DNA of 64,000 nucleotides from Streptomyces sp. ISL-98 (GTDB lineage Bacteria; Actinomycetota; Actinomycetes; Streptomycetales; Streptomycetaceae), in NCBI RefSeq assembly GCF_018614055.1, contig NZ_JAGGPB010000005.1, positions 260,699 to 324,698 on the forward strand, read 5' to 3'. Shown here piece by piece: positions 1-8,302 of the stretch. A model generated the notes under the pieces. That model was not told where the DNA came from and did no database searches. It saw only the letters and a program-made list of their open reading frames with translations. Numbering within the stretch: position 1 is the stretch's first letter; each line of letters opens with the position of its first letter. The position numbers and the translations under genes were made by a program.

Positions 1-1
1 G

Positions 2-2116
2 CTCGCCGGTTTCGGCGCCGCCTCCGCGTCCACCGCGACCTCGAGTTCCTTCTCCATACCGGGTACGGAGGCCCAGAAGGCCTTCGACCTGCTCGAAGAA
101 CGCTTCCCCGGCGGCAGCGCGGACGGCGCCACCGCCCGGGTGGTCTTCAAGGCCCCCGACGGCCAGAAGATGACCGACGCCGCGCACAAGGCCGAGGTCA
201 AGAAGGTTGTCGCCGAGCTCGGCGACTCGTCCGACCAGGTTGCCTCGGTCGTCGATCCGTACCGGGGCAAGGCCGTCAGCCGCGACGGCAGCACGGCGTA
301 CACCCAGGTGACGTACAAGGTCAGCGGCATGGAGCTGACCGAGGAGACCCGCGAGGCTCTCACCGAGGCCGGTGACGAGGCGCGGGACGCCGGGCTCACC
401 GTCGAGATCGGCGGTGACGCGCTGCAGGCCGTGCCCGAGACCGGGTCCAGCGAGATCGTGGGCGTTGTCGTTGCCGCGATCGTGCTGGTGATCACCTTCG
501 GGTCGCTGATCGCCGCGGGACTTCCGCTGCTCACCGCGATCATCGGCGTCGGTATCGGTGTGTCCACCATTGCCGCGCTCGCCAATGTGCTGGACCTGGG
601 GTCCACGACCTCGACGCTGGCGATGATGATCGGGCTCGCGGTCGGCATCGACTACGCGCTCTTCATCGTCTCCCGCTACCGCGCCGAACTCGCCGAGGGC
701 CGCGAGCGCGAGGACGCGGCGGGGCGCGCGGTCGGCACGGCCGGGTCGGCGGTGGTCTTCGCCGGTCTGACGGTCGTGATCGCGCTCGTCGGGCTTGCTG
801 TGGTGAACATCCCGATGCTCAGCAAGATGGGCTTCGCCGCCGCCGGAACCGTCGTCATCGCCGTCCTCATCGCGCTCACCCTCGTCCCGGCACTGCTCGG
901 TTTCGCGGGCGCGAAGGTCGTCGGCCGCAAGGCGCGCAAGCGGATGGAGAGTGCGTCCCAGGACGCGGACGCGAAGCCCAACATGGGTACCCGGTGGGCC
1001 CGCTTCGTGCTGCGCCGTCCCGTCGCCGTGCTGCTCGCCGGTGTGGTCGGGCTCGGCATCATCGCCGTACCGGCAGGATCGCTGGAGATGGGCCTGCCCG
1101 ACGACGGCTCGCAGCCGGTCAGCACCACTCAGCGCAAGGCGTACGACCTGCTCTCCGACGGGTTCGGCCCCGGCTTCAACGGGCCGCTGATGGTCGTCGT
1201 GGACGGGGACAAGGCCGCCGCCGATGCAACCGTCAAGCAGGTCCAGGGCATGGACGGTGTCGCGGCCGTCACCCCGCCGACCCCCAACAAGGCCGGCGAC
1301 ACCGCGGTGATCACGGTCGTGCCCAAGGACCGGCCGTCCTCGGCCGGGACCGAGGACCTCGTCCACTCCATCCGGGACTCCAGCGGTGACAACGTGCTGG
1401 TCACCGGCGCCACCGCCATGAACATCGACTTCTCGCAGAAGATGAACGACGCGCTGCTGCCCTACCTCGCGCTCGTCGTCGGCCTCGCCTTCCTGCTGCT
1501 GATGGTCGTCTTCCGGTCGGTGCTGGTTCCGCTCAAGGCGGCGCTCGGCTTCCTGCTGTCCGTGGTCGCCGCGCTCGGCGCGGTCGTCGCGGTCTTCCAG
1601 TGGGGCTGGCTCGCGGACGTCTTCGGTGTCGAGCAGACCGGCCCGGTGATGTCGATGATGCCGATCTTCATGGTGGGTGTGGTCTTCGGTCTCGCCATGG
1701 ATTACGAGGTGTTCCTGGTCACGCGCATGCGTGAGGCGTACGTCCACGGGGAGCGTCCGGGCCAGGCGATCGTCACCGGGTTCAAGCACGGTGCGCGGGT
1801 CGTGGTCGCCGCCGCCATCATCATGATCGCCGTCTTCGGCGGCTTCATCGGGTCGAGCGAGTCGATGATCAAGATGATCGGCTTCGGGCTCGCGATCGCC
1901 GTCTTCTTCGATGCGTTCGTGGTGCGCATGGCCATCGTGCCCGCGGTTCTCGCGCTGCTCGGCAAGTCCGCCTGGTGGCTGCCGCGCTGGCTGGACAAGG
2001 CGCTGCCCAATGTGGACGTGGAGGGCGAGCAGCTGCGTAAGGAGCTGGGTGACGGGGACGGCCGCGGTGACGGCGACGCCTCGTCGGAGGGGGAGCGGGA
2101 GCTGGTGCGTGCGTAA
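2..2116 (+). CDS. MMPL/RND-family membrane exporter, 5' end outside window
   Basis: The reading frame is open from base 2 with no start, so the N-terminus lies upstream of the window. What remains is a typical MMPL protein: an extracytoplasmic domain, a block of about five membrane segments with the motif VGIDYALF followed by SRYRAEL, a second soluble domain, and a second membrane block with the matching motif AMDYEVFLVTRMREAY. The paired G-x-x-x-D-Y motifs carry the proton-relay Asp/Tyr residues of this RND superfamily branch. Actinobacterial members export lipids, siderophores or drugs by proton antiport; the substrate cannot be told here. The C-terminal tail is Asp/Gly-rich and probably cytoplasmic. 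A strong hairpin follows the stop. Confidence 0.93.
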   Translation, partial: LAGFGAASASTATSSSFSIPGTEAQKAFDLLEERFPGGSADGATARVVFKAPDGQKMTDAAHKAEVKKVVAELGDSSDQVASVVDPYRGKAVSRDGSTAYTQVTYKVSGMELTEETREALTEAGDEARDAGLTVEIGGDALQAVPETGSSEIVGVVVAAIVLVITFGSLIAAGLPLLTAIIGVGIGVSTIAALANVLDLGSTTSTLAMMIGLAVGIDYALFIVSRYRAELAEGREREDAAGRAVGTAGSAVVFAGLTVVIALVGLAVVNIPMLSKMGFAAAGTVVIAVLIALTLVPALLGFAGAKVVGRKARKRMESASQDADAKPNMGTRWARFVLRRPVAVLLAGVVGLGIIAVPAGSLEMGLPDDGSQPVSTTQRKAYDLLSDGFGPGFNGPLMVVVDGDKAAADATVKQVQGMDGVAAVTPPTPNKAGDTAVITVVPKDRPSSAGTEDLVHSIRDSSGDNVLVTGATAMNIDFSQKMNDALLPYLALVVGLAFLLLMVVFRSVLVPLKAALGFLLSVVAALGAVVAVFQWGWLADVFGVEQTGPVMSMMPIFMVGVVFGLAMDYEVFLVTRMREAYVHGERPGQAIVTGFKHGARVVVAAAIIMIAVFGGFIGSSESMIKMIGFGLAIAVFFDAFVVRMAIVPAVLALLGKSAWWLPRWLDKALPNVDVEGEQLRKELGDGDGRGDGDASSEGERELVRA

Positions 2117-2136
2117 GCGTCGCTGACTCCGGTGAA

Positions 2137-2186
2137 GAGGTGGGGTCCCCCGGTCATTCTCGGCCGGGGGACCCCACCTCTTTTTC
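2137..2186. terminator. Bidirectional terminator between MMPL gene and ssgA-like gene
   Basis: A near-perfect stem of about 17 bp (GAGGTGGGGTCCCCCGG pairing with its complement ending at 2180) has a short loop and is followed by a T-run at 2181-2185 on the + strand. It lies between the stops of two convergent genes. Confidence 0.88.
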
Positions 2187-2191
2187 TTCGT

Positions 2192-2563
2192 TCAGTGCGT
2201 GGGTGTGGTCTCGCTCTCGTGCGTGTGGTGGAGGAAGCGGAGCAGCGCCGCACTGTCGAACTGCATCACTGCCACGCCCTGTGGCGAGTGCAGTTCCAGC
2301 ACCGCCTGCACCCGGCCGCACGGCCACACCCTGACATCGCCGCTCTCGGTCGCTGCGGGACGGCTCAGGCCCTTCTCCAGGAGGCTGCGCGCGAAGACCC
2401 ACTCGGTCTCGTTGCTGCTGGGGGAGACGTCCGGCGGGATGACGAGGCGTACGGCGAGTGGGTCCACCGACGGGTCGTAACGGAGGGCCACGGGGACGGA
2501 GCGGTTCTGCGGGGCGTCCGTGATGAGGTGGGCCCGTGCACGGTCCTCGATTGCGAGCTGCAT
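2192..2563 (-). CDS. SsgA-like sporulation/cell-division regulator
   Basis: This 123-residue protein has the SsgA-like pattern: a short N-terminal strand (MQLAIEDRARAHLI), VPVALRYDPSVDPLAVRL, then WVFARSLLEKGL, then DVRVWPC, and a C-terminal helix around ALLRFLHHTHE. SsgA-like proteins occur in sporulating actinomycetes and guide septum localisation and peptidoglycan synthesis in aerial hyphae. Which paralogue (SsgB to SsgG) this is cannot be decided by eye. The gene is monocistronic, ends against the shared terminator, and is divergent from cbiM. Confidence 0.85.
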   Translation of the reverse strand: MQLAIEDRARAHLITDAPQNRSVPVALRYDPSVDPLAVRLVIPPDVSPSSNETEWVFARSLLEKGLSRPAATESGDVRVWPCGRVQAVLELHSPQGVAVMQFDSAALLRFLHHTHESETTPTH

Positions 2564-2719
2564 GGCCGCCTCCTGAAAATCGAGCCTTTTGTCCTCTAAT
2601 GTCCCATATTTTGGGGCGCGCGCACCGCTCTATTTGTGACCCGTGCGCTCTTGCGAGCTATTTGCAGGTGGGCCCTATCATCGAACGGTTAACCAACCCG
2701 CAGGAAGCGGAGCCCCACC
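2564..2719. promoter_or_regulatory. Divergent promoter region between ssgA-like gene and cbiM
   Basis: This 156-bp gap must carry promoters for both divergent genes. A possible + strand promoter is TTGCGA at 2651-2656 with TATCAT at 2676-2681 (19-bp spacer). An SD-like CGGAG lies about 7 bases before the cbiM ATG. I see no convincing cobalamin riboswitch or perfect metal-regulator palindrome here. Confidence 0.3.
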
Positions 2720-3784
2720 ATGCATGTCCCCGACGGATTCATCAACACACCTGTCTCGGCTGTGGCAGGTGTCGCAGCGGTGGGCGCCGTCGCCGTCAGC
2801 CTGCGCGGTGCGCGCCGCGAACTCGACGAGCTGACCGCTCCACTGGCCGGGCTCGTCGCCGCGTTCATTTTTGCCGTACAGATGCTCAACTTCCCCGTTG
2901 CGGCCGGTACAAGCGGGCATCTGCTGGGCGGAGCCCTCGCCGCGATCCTCGTGGGGCCCTTCACCGGCGTCCTCTGTATCTCCGTCGTGCTGCTGATGCA
3001 GGGCATCCTCTTCGCGGACGGCGGGCTCACCGCGCTCGGCGTGAACATCACCGTCATGGGCGTCGTCACGGTCGTCGTCGCGTACGCGCTCTTCCGCGGC
3101 CTGGTCAAGATCCTTCCGCGCAGCCGCCGCTCGGTCACCGCGTCGGCCTTCGTCGCCGCGCTGGTGTCCGTGCCCGCCGCTGCCGCCGCCTTCACGCTGA
3201 TCTACGCCGTGGGCGGTACGACCGACGTACCGCTCGGCAAGGTCCTGACCGCGATGGTCGGCGTACACGTCCTCATCGGCATCGGCGAAGCCGCGATCAC
3301 CGCGCTGACCGTGGGCGCCGTCATCGCCGTACGCCCCGACCTGGTGCACGGCGCGCGCGGGCTCTCGGCGCCCCTCAAGCTGCGTGTCGGCGGCGAGCTG
3401 GTGGACGCGGCGCCCGCCCAGGCTCCGGCCGCTGCGCCGGTCGCCGCGCGCTCGACCCGCCGGGTGTGGGGCGCGGGCCTGGTCACCGCCCTTGTCCTCG
3501 CCGGGTTCGTGTCCTTCTACGCCTCCGCGAGCCCCGACGGCCTGGAGAAGGTCGCCGCCGACCAGGGAATCGACCGGAAGGTCGAGGAGCACGCCGCCGC
3601 GGACTCCCCGCTCGCCGACTACGGCATCGAGGACATCAGCAACGGCCGCATCTCCGGCGGCCTCGCGGGCGTGATCGGCGTCGGCGCGACCGTCGTCGTC
3701 GGCAGCGGCGTCTTCTGGACGCTGCGGCGCCGGCGCGACAGCGAGCGGCAGCAGGCCGACGTACGCGCACAGGAAACGGTCTGA
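2720..3784 (+). CDS. cbiM: ECF cobalt/nickel transporter substrate-binding subunit CbiM fused to a PDGLE domain
   Basis: The protein opens with MHVPDGFIN, whose N-terminal His is part of the CbiM metal site, and has about six membrane segments with the family motif GTSGHLLGGALAAILVGP near residue 75. At 354 residues it is longer than a typical CbiM of 220-250. The extra C-terminus carries an extracytoplasmic block starting SPDGLEKVAADQGI and ending in one more membrane helix, which is the PDGLE domain that replaces the separate CbiN subunit. It is the S-component of an energy-coupling-factor importer for Co2+ or Ni2+. The stop is one base from the cbiQ ATG, so cbiM-cbiQ-cbiO is one operon. 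Cobalt versus nickel cannot be decided from this. Confidence 0.92.
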   Translation: MHVPDGFINTPVSAVAGVAAVGAVAVSLRGARRELDELTAPLAGLVAAFIFAVQMLNFPVAAGTSGHLLGGALAAILVGPFTGVLCISVVLLMQGILFADGGLTALGVNITVMGVVTVVVAYALFRGLVKILPRSRRSVTASAFVAALVSVPAAAAAFTLIYAVGGTTDVPLGKVLTAMVGVHVLIGIGEAAITALTVGAVIAVRPDLVHGARGLSAPLKLRVGGELVDAAPAQAPAAAPVAARSTRRVWGAGLVTALVLAGFVSFYASASPDGLEKVAADQGIDRKVEEHAAADSPLADYGIEDISNGRISGGLAGVIGVGATVVVGSGVFWTLRRRRDSERQQADVRAQETV

Positions 3785-3785
3785 G

Positions 3786-4547
3786 ATGGGCGCGGGCCAC
3801 GCCCACAAGCTCTACCGGCACGGACACAGCCCCGTCCACGCCCTGCCTCCGCACTGCAAGCTCGCCGCGGTCTTCTGCTTCGTGCTGGTCGTCGTGTCCA
3901 CGCCGCGCGAGGCGATGTGGGCTTTCGGGCTCTACGCCGTGCTGCTGGGCGTGGTCGCGTACGCGGCCCGCGTCCCCGCCGGGTATCTGCTCAAGCGGCT
4001 GCTCATCGAAGTGCCCTTCGTCGCCTTCGCCGTGCTGATGCCGTTCGTGGCGCAGGGCGAGCGGGTGGAGGTGCTCGGCATGTCGCTGAGCGTCTCGGGC
4101 CTGTGGGGTGCGTGGAACGTCCTCGCCAAGGGAACGCTCGGCGTCGCCGCTTCCGTCCTGCTCGCCTCCACCACTGAACTGCGCTCTCTGCTGCTCGGGC
4201 TGCAGCGGCTGAAGTTGCCGCCGATGCTCGTGCAGATCGCGTCGTTCATGATCCGTTACGGCGATGTGATTACGGATGAGATGCGCCGTATGTCCATCGC
4301 GCGGCGCTCGCGCGGGTTCGAGGCGCGGGGCGTGCGGCACTGGGGTGTGCTGGGCAAGACCGCGGGTGCGCTCTTCATCCGCTCGTACGAGAGAGGTGAG
4401 CGCGTGCATCTGGCGATGGTCAGCAGGGGGTACACCGGAACCATGCCGGTGATCGACGAGGTGACGGCGTCGCGGGTGCAGTGGGCGCGGGCGGCCGCGC
4501 TGCCGGTTTCGGCGCTCGGGGTCTGTCTGCTGGGATGGACGCTATGA
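3786..4547 (+). CDS. cbiQ: ECF transporter transmembrane (T) component CbiQ
   Basis: This 253-residue membrane protein belongs to the CbiQ/EcfT family. It begins MGAGHAHKLYRHGHSPVHAL and has about five hydrophobic segments and two Ala-Arg-Gly-type coupling motifs: RRSRGFEARG near residue 175 and MVSRGYTG near 215. These contact the ATPase subunits. It couples CbiO hydrolysis to movement of CbiM. It starts one base after the cbiM stop and overlaps cbiO by four bases (ATGA). Confidence 0.93.
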   Translation: MGAGHAHKLYRHGHSPVHALPPHCKLAAVFCFVLVVVSTPREAMWAFGLYAVLLGVVAYAARVPAGYLLKRLLIEVPFVAFAVLMPFVAQGERVEVLGMSLSVSGLWGAWNVLAKGTLGVAASVLLASTTELRSLLLGLQRLKLPPMLVQIASFMIRYGDVITDEMRRMSIARRSRGFEARGVRHWGVLGKTAGALFIRSYERGERVHLAMVSRGYTGTMPVIDEVTASRVQWARAAALPVSALGVCLLGWTL

Positions 4548-5335
4548 CGACTGGGACGGACGCCATGACGACCACGCCTGCCATGCCCGCGATGTCTCTT
4601 GAGGTCAGCGGCCTCGCCTACGCCTATCCCGACGGCCACCAGGCCCTCTTCGGCGTCGATCTGGCCGTCGGGCGCGGCGAGCGGGTCGCGCTGCTCGGGC
4701 CGAACGGTGCGGGCAAGACCACGCTCGTGCTGCACCTCAACGGCATCCTCACCGCGGGCGCCGGGACGGTGGCGGTGGCCGGGCTGCCCGTCGGCAAGCA
4801 GCACCTCGCGGAGATTCGCCGCCGGGTCGGCATCGTCTTCCAGGACCCCGACGACCAGCTCTTCATGCCGACCGTACGCGAGGACGTGGCGTTCGGGCCG
4901 GCCGCGGCGGGGATGCGGGGCGCGGAGCTGGAGGAGCGGGTACGTACCGCGCTGACCCGGGTCGGCATGGCGGAGTACGCGGACCGCCCGCCGCACCACC
5001 TGTCCTTCGGGCAGAGGCGCCGGGTCGCCGTCGCCACCGTTCTGGCCATGGAGCCGGAAATCCTGGTCCTGGACGAGCCCTCGTCCAACCTGGACCCGGC
5101 TTCGCGGCGCGAACTGGCCGACATTCTGCGGTCGTTGGACGTCACGGTGCTCATGGTGACGCACGACCTTCCGTACGCCCTGGAGCTGTGCCCCAGGTCG
5201 GTGATCCTGAGCGAGGGCGTGATCGTCGCGGACGGGAGCACGCAGGAGCTGCTCTCCGACGAGGCGGTGATGCGGGCACACCGCCTGGAACTCCCGTTCG
5301 GCTTCGACCCGGGTTCGGTACGGGTGGACGCGTAG
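4544..5335 (+). CDS. cbiO: ECF transporter ATP-binding subunit CbiO
   Basis: This 263-residue ABC ATPase has Walker A GPNGAGKTT, Q-loop FQDPDDQLF, signature LSFGQRRRVAVA, Walker B ILVLDEPSSNLDP and the H-loop MVTHDLPYAL. The QDPDDQLF form of the Q-loop is typical of ECF-type ATPases. The chosen start is the ATG at 4544, which overlaps the cbiQ stop (ATGA) and implies translational coupling; the frame is open upstream but would run back into cbiQ. It powers the Co/Ni importer with CbiM and CbiQ. Confidence 0.94.
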   Translation: MTTGTDAMTTTPAMPAMSLEVSGLAYAYPDGHQALFGVDLAVGRGERVALLGPNGAGKTTLVLHLNGILTAGAGTVAVAGLPVGKQHLAEIRRRVGIVFQDPDDQLFMPTVREDVAFGPAAAGMRGAELEERVRTALTRVGMAEYADRPPHHLSFGQRRRVAVATVLAMEPEILVLDEPSSNLDPASRRELADILRSLDVTVLMVTHDLPYALELCPRSVILSEGVIVADGSTQELLSDEAVMRAHRLELPFGFDPGSVRVDA

Positions 5336-5418
5336 CCGGGGCTCCACCGTTCGGGAAGGGGGGTGGGGAAATGACCCCCCGCCACCCCGCCGTCCAGCGG
5401 CATTGCACCATGGGGGGC

Positions 5419-6597
5419 ATGAGCGGGAGCCCAGCGGTAGAGGTGCAAGGAACGGTCGCGGCCGGATTCGAAGCGGTCAAGGACGCCTTCGTACGCAACT
5501 TCGAACAGCGCGGCGAGCGCGGCGCCGCCGTCGCCGTGTACCGGCACGGCCGCAAGGTCGCCGACCTGTGGGCCGGTACGCGCGACGTCGACGGCGCCGT
5601 GCCGTGGGCCGTCGACACTGCCCAGGTCGTGCGGTCCGCGACCAAGGGCGTCGCCGCCGCCGTGCCGCTGCTCCTGCACCAGCGCGGGCAGATCGACCTG
5701 GACGCGCCCGTTGCCACGTACTGGCCGGAGTTCAAGGCGCACGGCAAGGAGCGGGTACTCGTACGGCATCTCCTTTCGCATCGCGCGGGCGTGCCCGTGC
5801 TCGACCGGCCGCTGACCCCCGCCGAGGCGATCGACGGGATCTCCGGGCCGCTCGCCGTCGCCGACCAGGCGCCCGCGTGGGAGCCCGGCACCGACCACGG
5901 CTACCACGCGCAGACGTACAGCTGGCTGGTCGGCGAGCTCGTGAAGCGGGTGACGGGGCGGACCGTCGGGCGGTGGATCGCCGAGGAGATCGCTCGGCCG
6001 CTGGGGCTGGATTTCTGGGTCGGGCTCCCGGCCGACGAGGCGCACCGGGTGGGCCGCGTCGGTCCCGTGGAGGCACCGCCGCTCGACGGCGGTGCGCTGC
6101 GGGTGCGGCCCAAGCGGAGTGTGAGCGAGGCGTACCGGGATCCGGCGTCGCTGACCCGGCGCGCGTTCGGTGCGATCGATCCGCTCGCTGACGAGAACGA
6201 CCCGGCGTACCGCGCCGCCGAGCTCCCCGCGTCCGCCGGGATATCCACCGCGCGGGCGCTGGCGCGCTGCTACGCGGCGATGATCGGGCCGGTCGACGGG
6301 CACCGGCTGTTCGCCCCGGCGACGCTCACGCTCGCGCGGACGGAGGAGTCGGCGGGGCCGGACCGCGTGCTGGTCGTCAACACCCGCTTCGGGCTGGGCT
6401 TCATGCTGCACGGCTCCGGTGCGCCGCTGCTGGCACCGGGGTCGTTCGGGCACCCGGGCCGGGGCGGCTCGCTCGGCTTCGCCGACCCGGAGTCGGGAAT
6501 CGCCTTCGGGTACGTGACCAATGGCCTCCAGAAGGGGGTCACCGCCGACCCGCGCGCCCAGGCCCTGGTCAGGGCGGTGCGGTCCGCGACCGCGTAA
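5419..6597 (+). CDS. Class C beta-lactamase-fold serine hydrolase (EstB-like)
   Basis: This is a serine hydrolase of the beta-lactamase/DD-peptidase superfamily. It has the SxxK nucleophile motif in VVRSATKGVAAAV, a Tyr motif in GYHAQTYSWLVGEL, and a C-terminal HPGRGGS box corresponding to the KTG/HxG element. The early motif VYRHGRKVADLWAG is typical of esterase EstB-type members. No signal peptide is visible, so it is probably cytoplasmic. The start could be ATG 5410 or ATG 5419; neither has a strong SD and the longer open frame runs back into cbiO. Substrate unknown; candidates are an ester or a D-amino-acid peptide. Confidence 0.85.
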   Translation: MSGSPAVEVQGTVAAGFEAVKDAFVRNFEQRGERGAAVAVYRHGRKVADLWAGTRDVDGAVPWAVDTAQVVRSATKGVAAAVPLLLHQRGQIDLDAPVATYWPEFKAHGKERVLVRHLLSHRAGVPVLDRPLTPAEAIDGISGPLAVADQAPAWEPGTDHGYHAQTYSWLVGELVKRVTGRTVGRWIAEEIARPLGLDFWVGLPADEAHRVGRVGPVEAPPLDGGALRVRPKRSVSEAYRDPASLTRRAFGAIDPLADENDPAYRAAELPASAGISTARALARCYAAMIGPVDGHRLFAPATLTLARTEESAGPDRVLVVNTRFGLGFMLHGSGAPLLAPGSFGHPGRGGSLGFADPESGIAFGYVTNGLQKGVTADPRAQALVRAVRSATA

Positions 6598-6635
6598 GGC
6601 GGGGCTTCGGGTCGCTGCTGGACGCGGTGGCCCAG

Positions 6636-6770
6636 GGCGTGGTGCGGTGCCTTCGGGGTCGGTGCCGCGCCGGGACGTCTCCTCGGGCGCCGAACGGGCG
6701 GGGGGTCGGCTCGTGCGGCAGTGCTGTGTTCGACGCCCTGCGGGGAGCGCCCCGGCACGTCCCCTCACGC
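6636..6770. repeat. Dispersed intergenic repeat, copy 1
   Basis: The sequence after the serine hydrolase matches 23348-23482 closely over about 135 bp. Shared blocks include GGCGTGGTGCGGTG, GTCTCCTCGGG, GCCGAACGGGCGGGGGGT, and GCTGTGTTCG followed by CCCTGCGGGGAGCGCCCC. Both copies lie immediately downstream of + strand genes. It holds no credible gene. Confidence 0.75.
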
Positions 6771-6776
6771 ATCGCG

Positions 6777-7622
6777 TCAACTCGTGCGCAGCATCAGACC
6801 GATGCCCACCACCATCAGGCTCGCGGCCGCGATTCTCGGGGCGCCGAAGCGTTCCTCGAAGAACAGCGCACCTATCGCCGCCCCCACGATGATCGACGAC
6901 TCCCGCAGCGCGGCGATCGGCGCCAGTGGCGCGCGGGTCTGGGCCCACAGCACCAGGGCGTACGCCGAGATCGAGAGGACCGCTCCGAGCGCGCCCCTGG
7001 CGGCCAGAGGGCGCATCTGGGTGAGGAGTTCGGTGCGGCGGCGGTGGAAGGTGTACGCCGGGATGGCCAGGCCCTGCATGATCATCAGCCATGCGATGTA
7101 GCCGAGCGGGGTGCCCGACGCGCGTACACCCACACCGTCCACGACCGTGTACGCCGCGATCGCCAGGCCGGTCGCGAGTGCCGCCAGCAGGGCCGGGTAC
7201 TGCGGGCGGGAGCCTCTGATGCCCCAGAGCGCGACTCCGACGAGGCCGGCGCACGCCACCGCGACGCCCGCCGTCTGCCAGCCGTCCGGGCGCTCGCCCA
7301 CGAAGACCGCGGCCAGCACGGTCACCACCAGCGGCGCCGTACCGCGCGCGATCGGGTACATCTGGCCGAAGTCGCCCAGCGTGAACGACCGCATGAGCAG
7401 CGCCATGTACCCGACGTGGACGATGGCCGAGGCGATCAGGTAGGGCCAGGCGGCCGGCGCCGGGAGGGGCACGAACGGCGCGACGGCCAGGCCGAGCAGG
7501 GCTCCGCCGCCGGAGATGAGCGTGAAGGAGAGCAGCTGGTCTTTTATGTGGTGCGCGATTGCATTCCAACTGGCATGCGTGATCGCGGCGATGAGGACAG
7601 CCGCGGCGACTGTCGGGGTCAC
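6777..7622 (-). CDS. EamA/DMT-superfamily permease
   Basis: This 281-residue integral membrane protein has about ten hydrophobic segments in two homologous halves (EamA repeats): first half MTPTVAAAVLIAAITHASWNA through VGVALWGIRG, second half from LLAALATGLAIAAYTVVDGVG to the C-terminus. The motif around PIARGTAPLV and the closing ESSIIVGAAIGALFFEERFG fit drug/metabolite transporters. The start is the GTG at 7622. A 12-codon ORF upstream ends across this start (GTGA overlap). The substrate is unknown. Confidence 0.9.
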   Translation of the reverse strand: MTPTVAAAVLIAAITHASWNAIAHHIKDQLLSFTLISGGGALLGLAVAPFVPLPAPAAWPYLIASAIVHVGYMALLMRSFTLGDFGQMYPIARGTAPLVVTVLAAVFVGERPDGWQTAGVAVACAGLVGVALWGIRGSRPQYPALLAALATGLAIAAYTVVDGVGVRASGTPLGYIAWLMIMQGLAIPAYTFHRRRTELLTQMRPLAARGALGAVLSISAYALVLWAQTRAPLAPIAALRESSIIVGAAIGALFFEERFGAPRIAAASLMVVGIGLMLRTS

Positions 7623-7657
7623 GCCCTGTGCTCGCGTATGCCTTCGGGAGTGGTCAT
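7619..7657 (-). CDS. Possible 12-codon leader ORF overlapping the EamA start
   Basis: An ATG at 7657 opens a 12-residue frame (MTTPEGIREHRA) whose TGA overlaps the GTG start of the permease by four bases. It has no clear SD of its own. The arrangement would allow translational coupling but could be chance in GC-rich DNA. Confidence 0.2.
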   Translation of the reverse strand: MTTPEGIREHRA

Positions 7658-7710
7658 GGCCCGCACGCTAGCGGTAGCTGTACGGGCCATGCGACCCCGC
7701 CTGCCGTCAG

Positions 7711-7762
7711 CCGGCCCGAGGCCGTGCAGCCGGGCCTCGTCGGCTGCACGGCCTCGGGCCGG
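7711..7762. terminator. Strong hairpin terminator after the lipoprotein gene
   Basis: A perfect 22-bp inverted repeat (7711-7732 pairs with 7741-7762, 8-base loop) lies 24 bases past the stop of the - strand lipoprotein gene and upstream of the permease. There is no T-run, as is common for Streptomyces terminators. Confidence 0.88.
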
Positions 7763-7786
7763 CACTGGCCCGGGACTGCATGTCTT

Positions 7787-8302
7787 CTACGGGAGTTGCT
7801 TTTTCTCGGCGTAGTAAGCGTAGGCGAAACTGCCCTTATCAGAACCGCTCACAGCGGCCTCGAAGCTGACGGGACCTGGCTTGGGTACGTCAATGCTTCG
7901 CTGAAAAATAGAGCCGTCGCACGCCTGGGTGCCCGCGGCTGATGGCACTTCCTTACCGCCGACGGAGAATTTCAGCGCGATCTTCGCATTACCCGTGCAC
8001 GTGAACGCGAATGTCACGCTCAGCACACCTTCAGGAGTACTGGGATGGGTATTCCCGAACTGCGGTTGCAGCCGACCGGACCCGCCAGCGAGAGACTCTC
8101 TGCTGACGAAGGATCGCTCCAGAACAGCCGTACGGTCAGCGGCACCGCTCCCCGGCGTCGCCGTCGAAGTTGACCCGATCGCACTCGGACTCTGCGAAGG
8201 TGAGCCGGACTGTTCGCTCGGGCTGCACGCCGCCGCACAGAACGCTGCGGTGGCCACGAGGCACAACACTGCCCTCTGATCCGCTCCCCTGACCCGACTC
8301 AT
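7787..8302 (-). CDS. Putative small lipoprotein of unknown function
   Basis: This 171-residue protein has an N-terminal signal peptide (basic MSRVRGADQR, hydrophobic core LCLVATAAF) ending at Cys 26, which could serve as a degenerate lipobox (CAAAC). A Ser/Thr/Pro-rich linker follows to about residue 55. The mature part has a Cys pair (TFAFTCTG and GTQACDGS) and looks like a compact beta domain ending in YAYYAEKK. I do not recognise the family. Its ATG overlaps the stop of the upstream secreted-protein gene (ATGA), so the two are coupled and probably work together at the cell surface. Confidence 0.72.
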   Translation of the reverse strand: MSRVRGADQRAVLCLVATAAFCAAACSPSEQSGSPSQSPSAIGSTSTATPGSGAADRTAVLERSFVSRESLAGGSGRLQPQFGNTHPSTPEGVLSVTFAFTCTGNAKIALKFSVGGKEVPSAAGTQACDGSIFQRSIDVPKPGPVSFEAAVSGSDKGSFAYAYYAEKKQLP

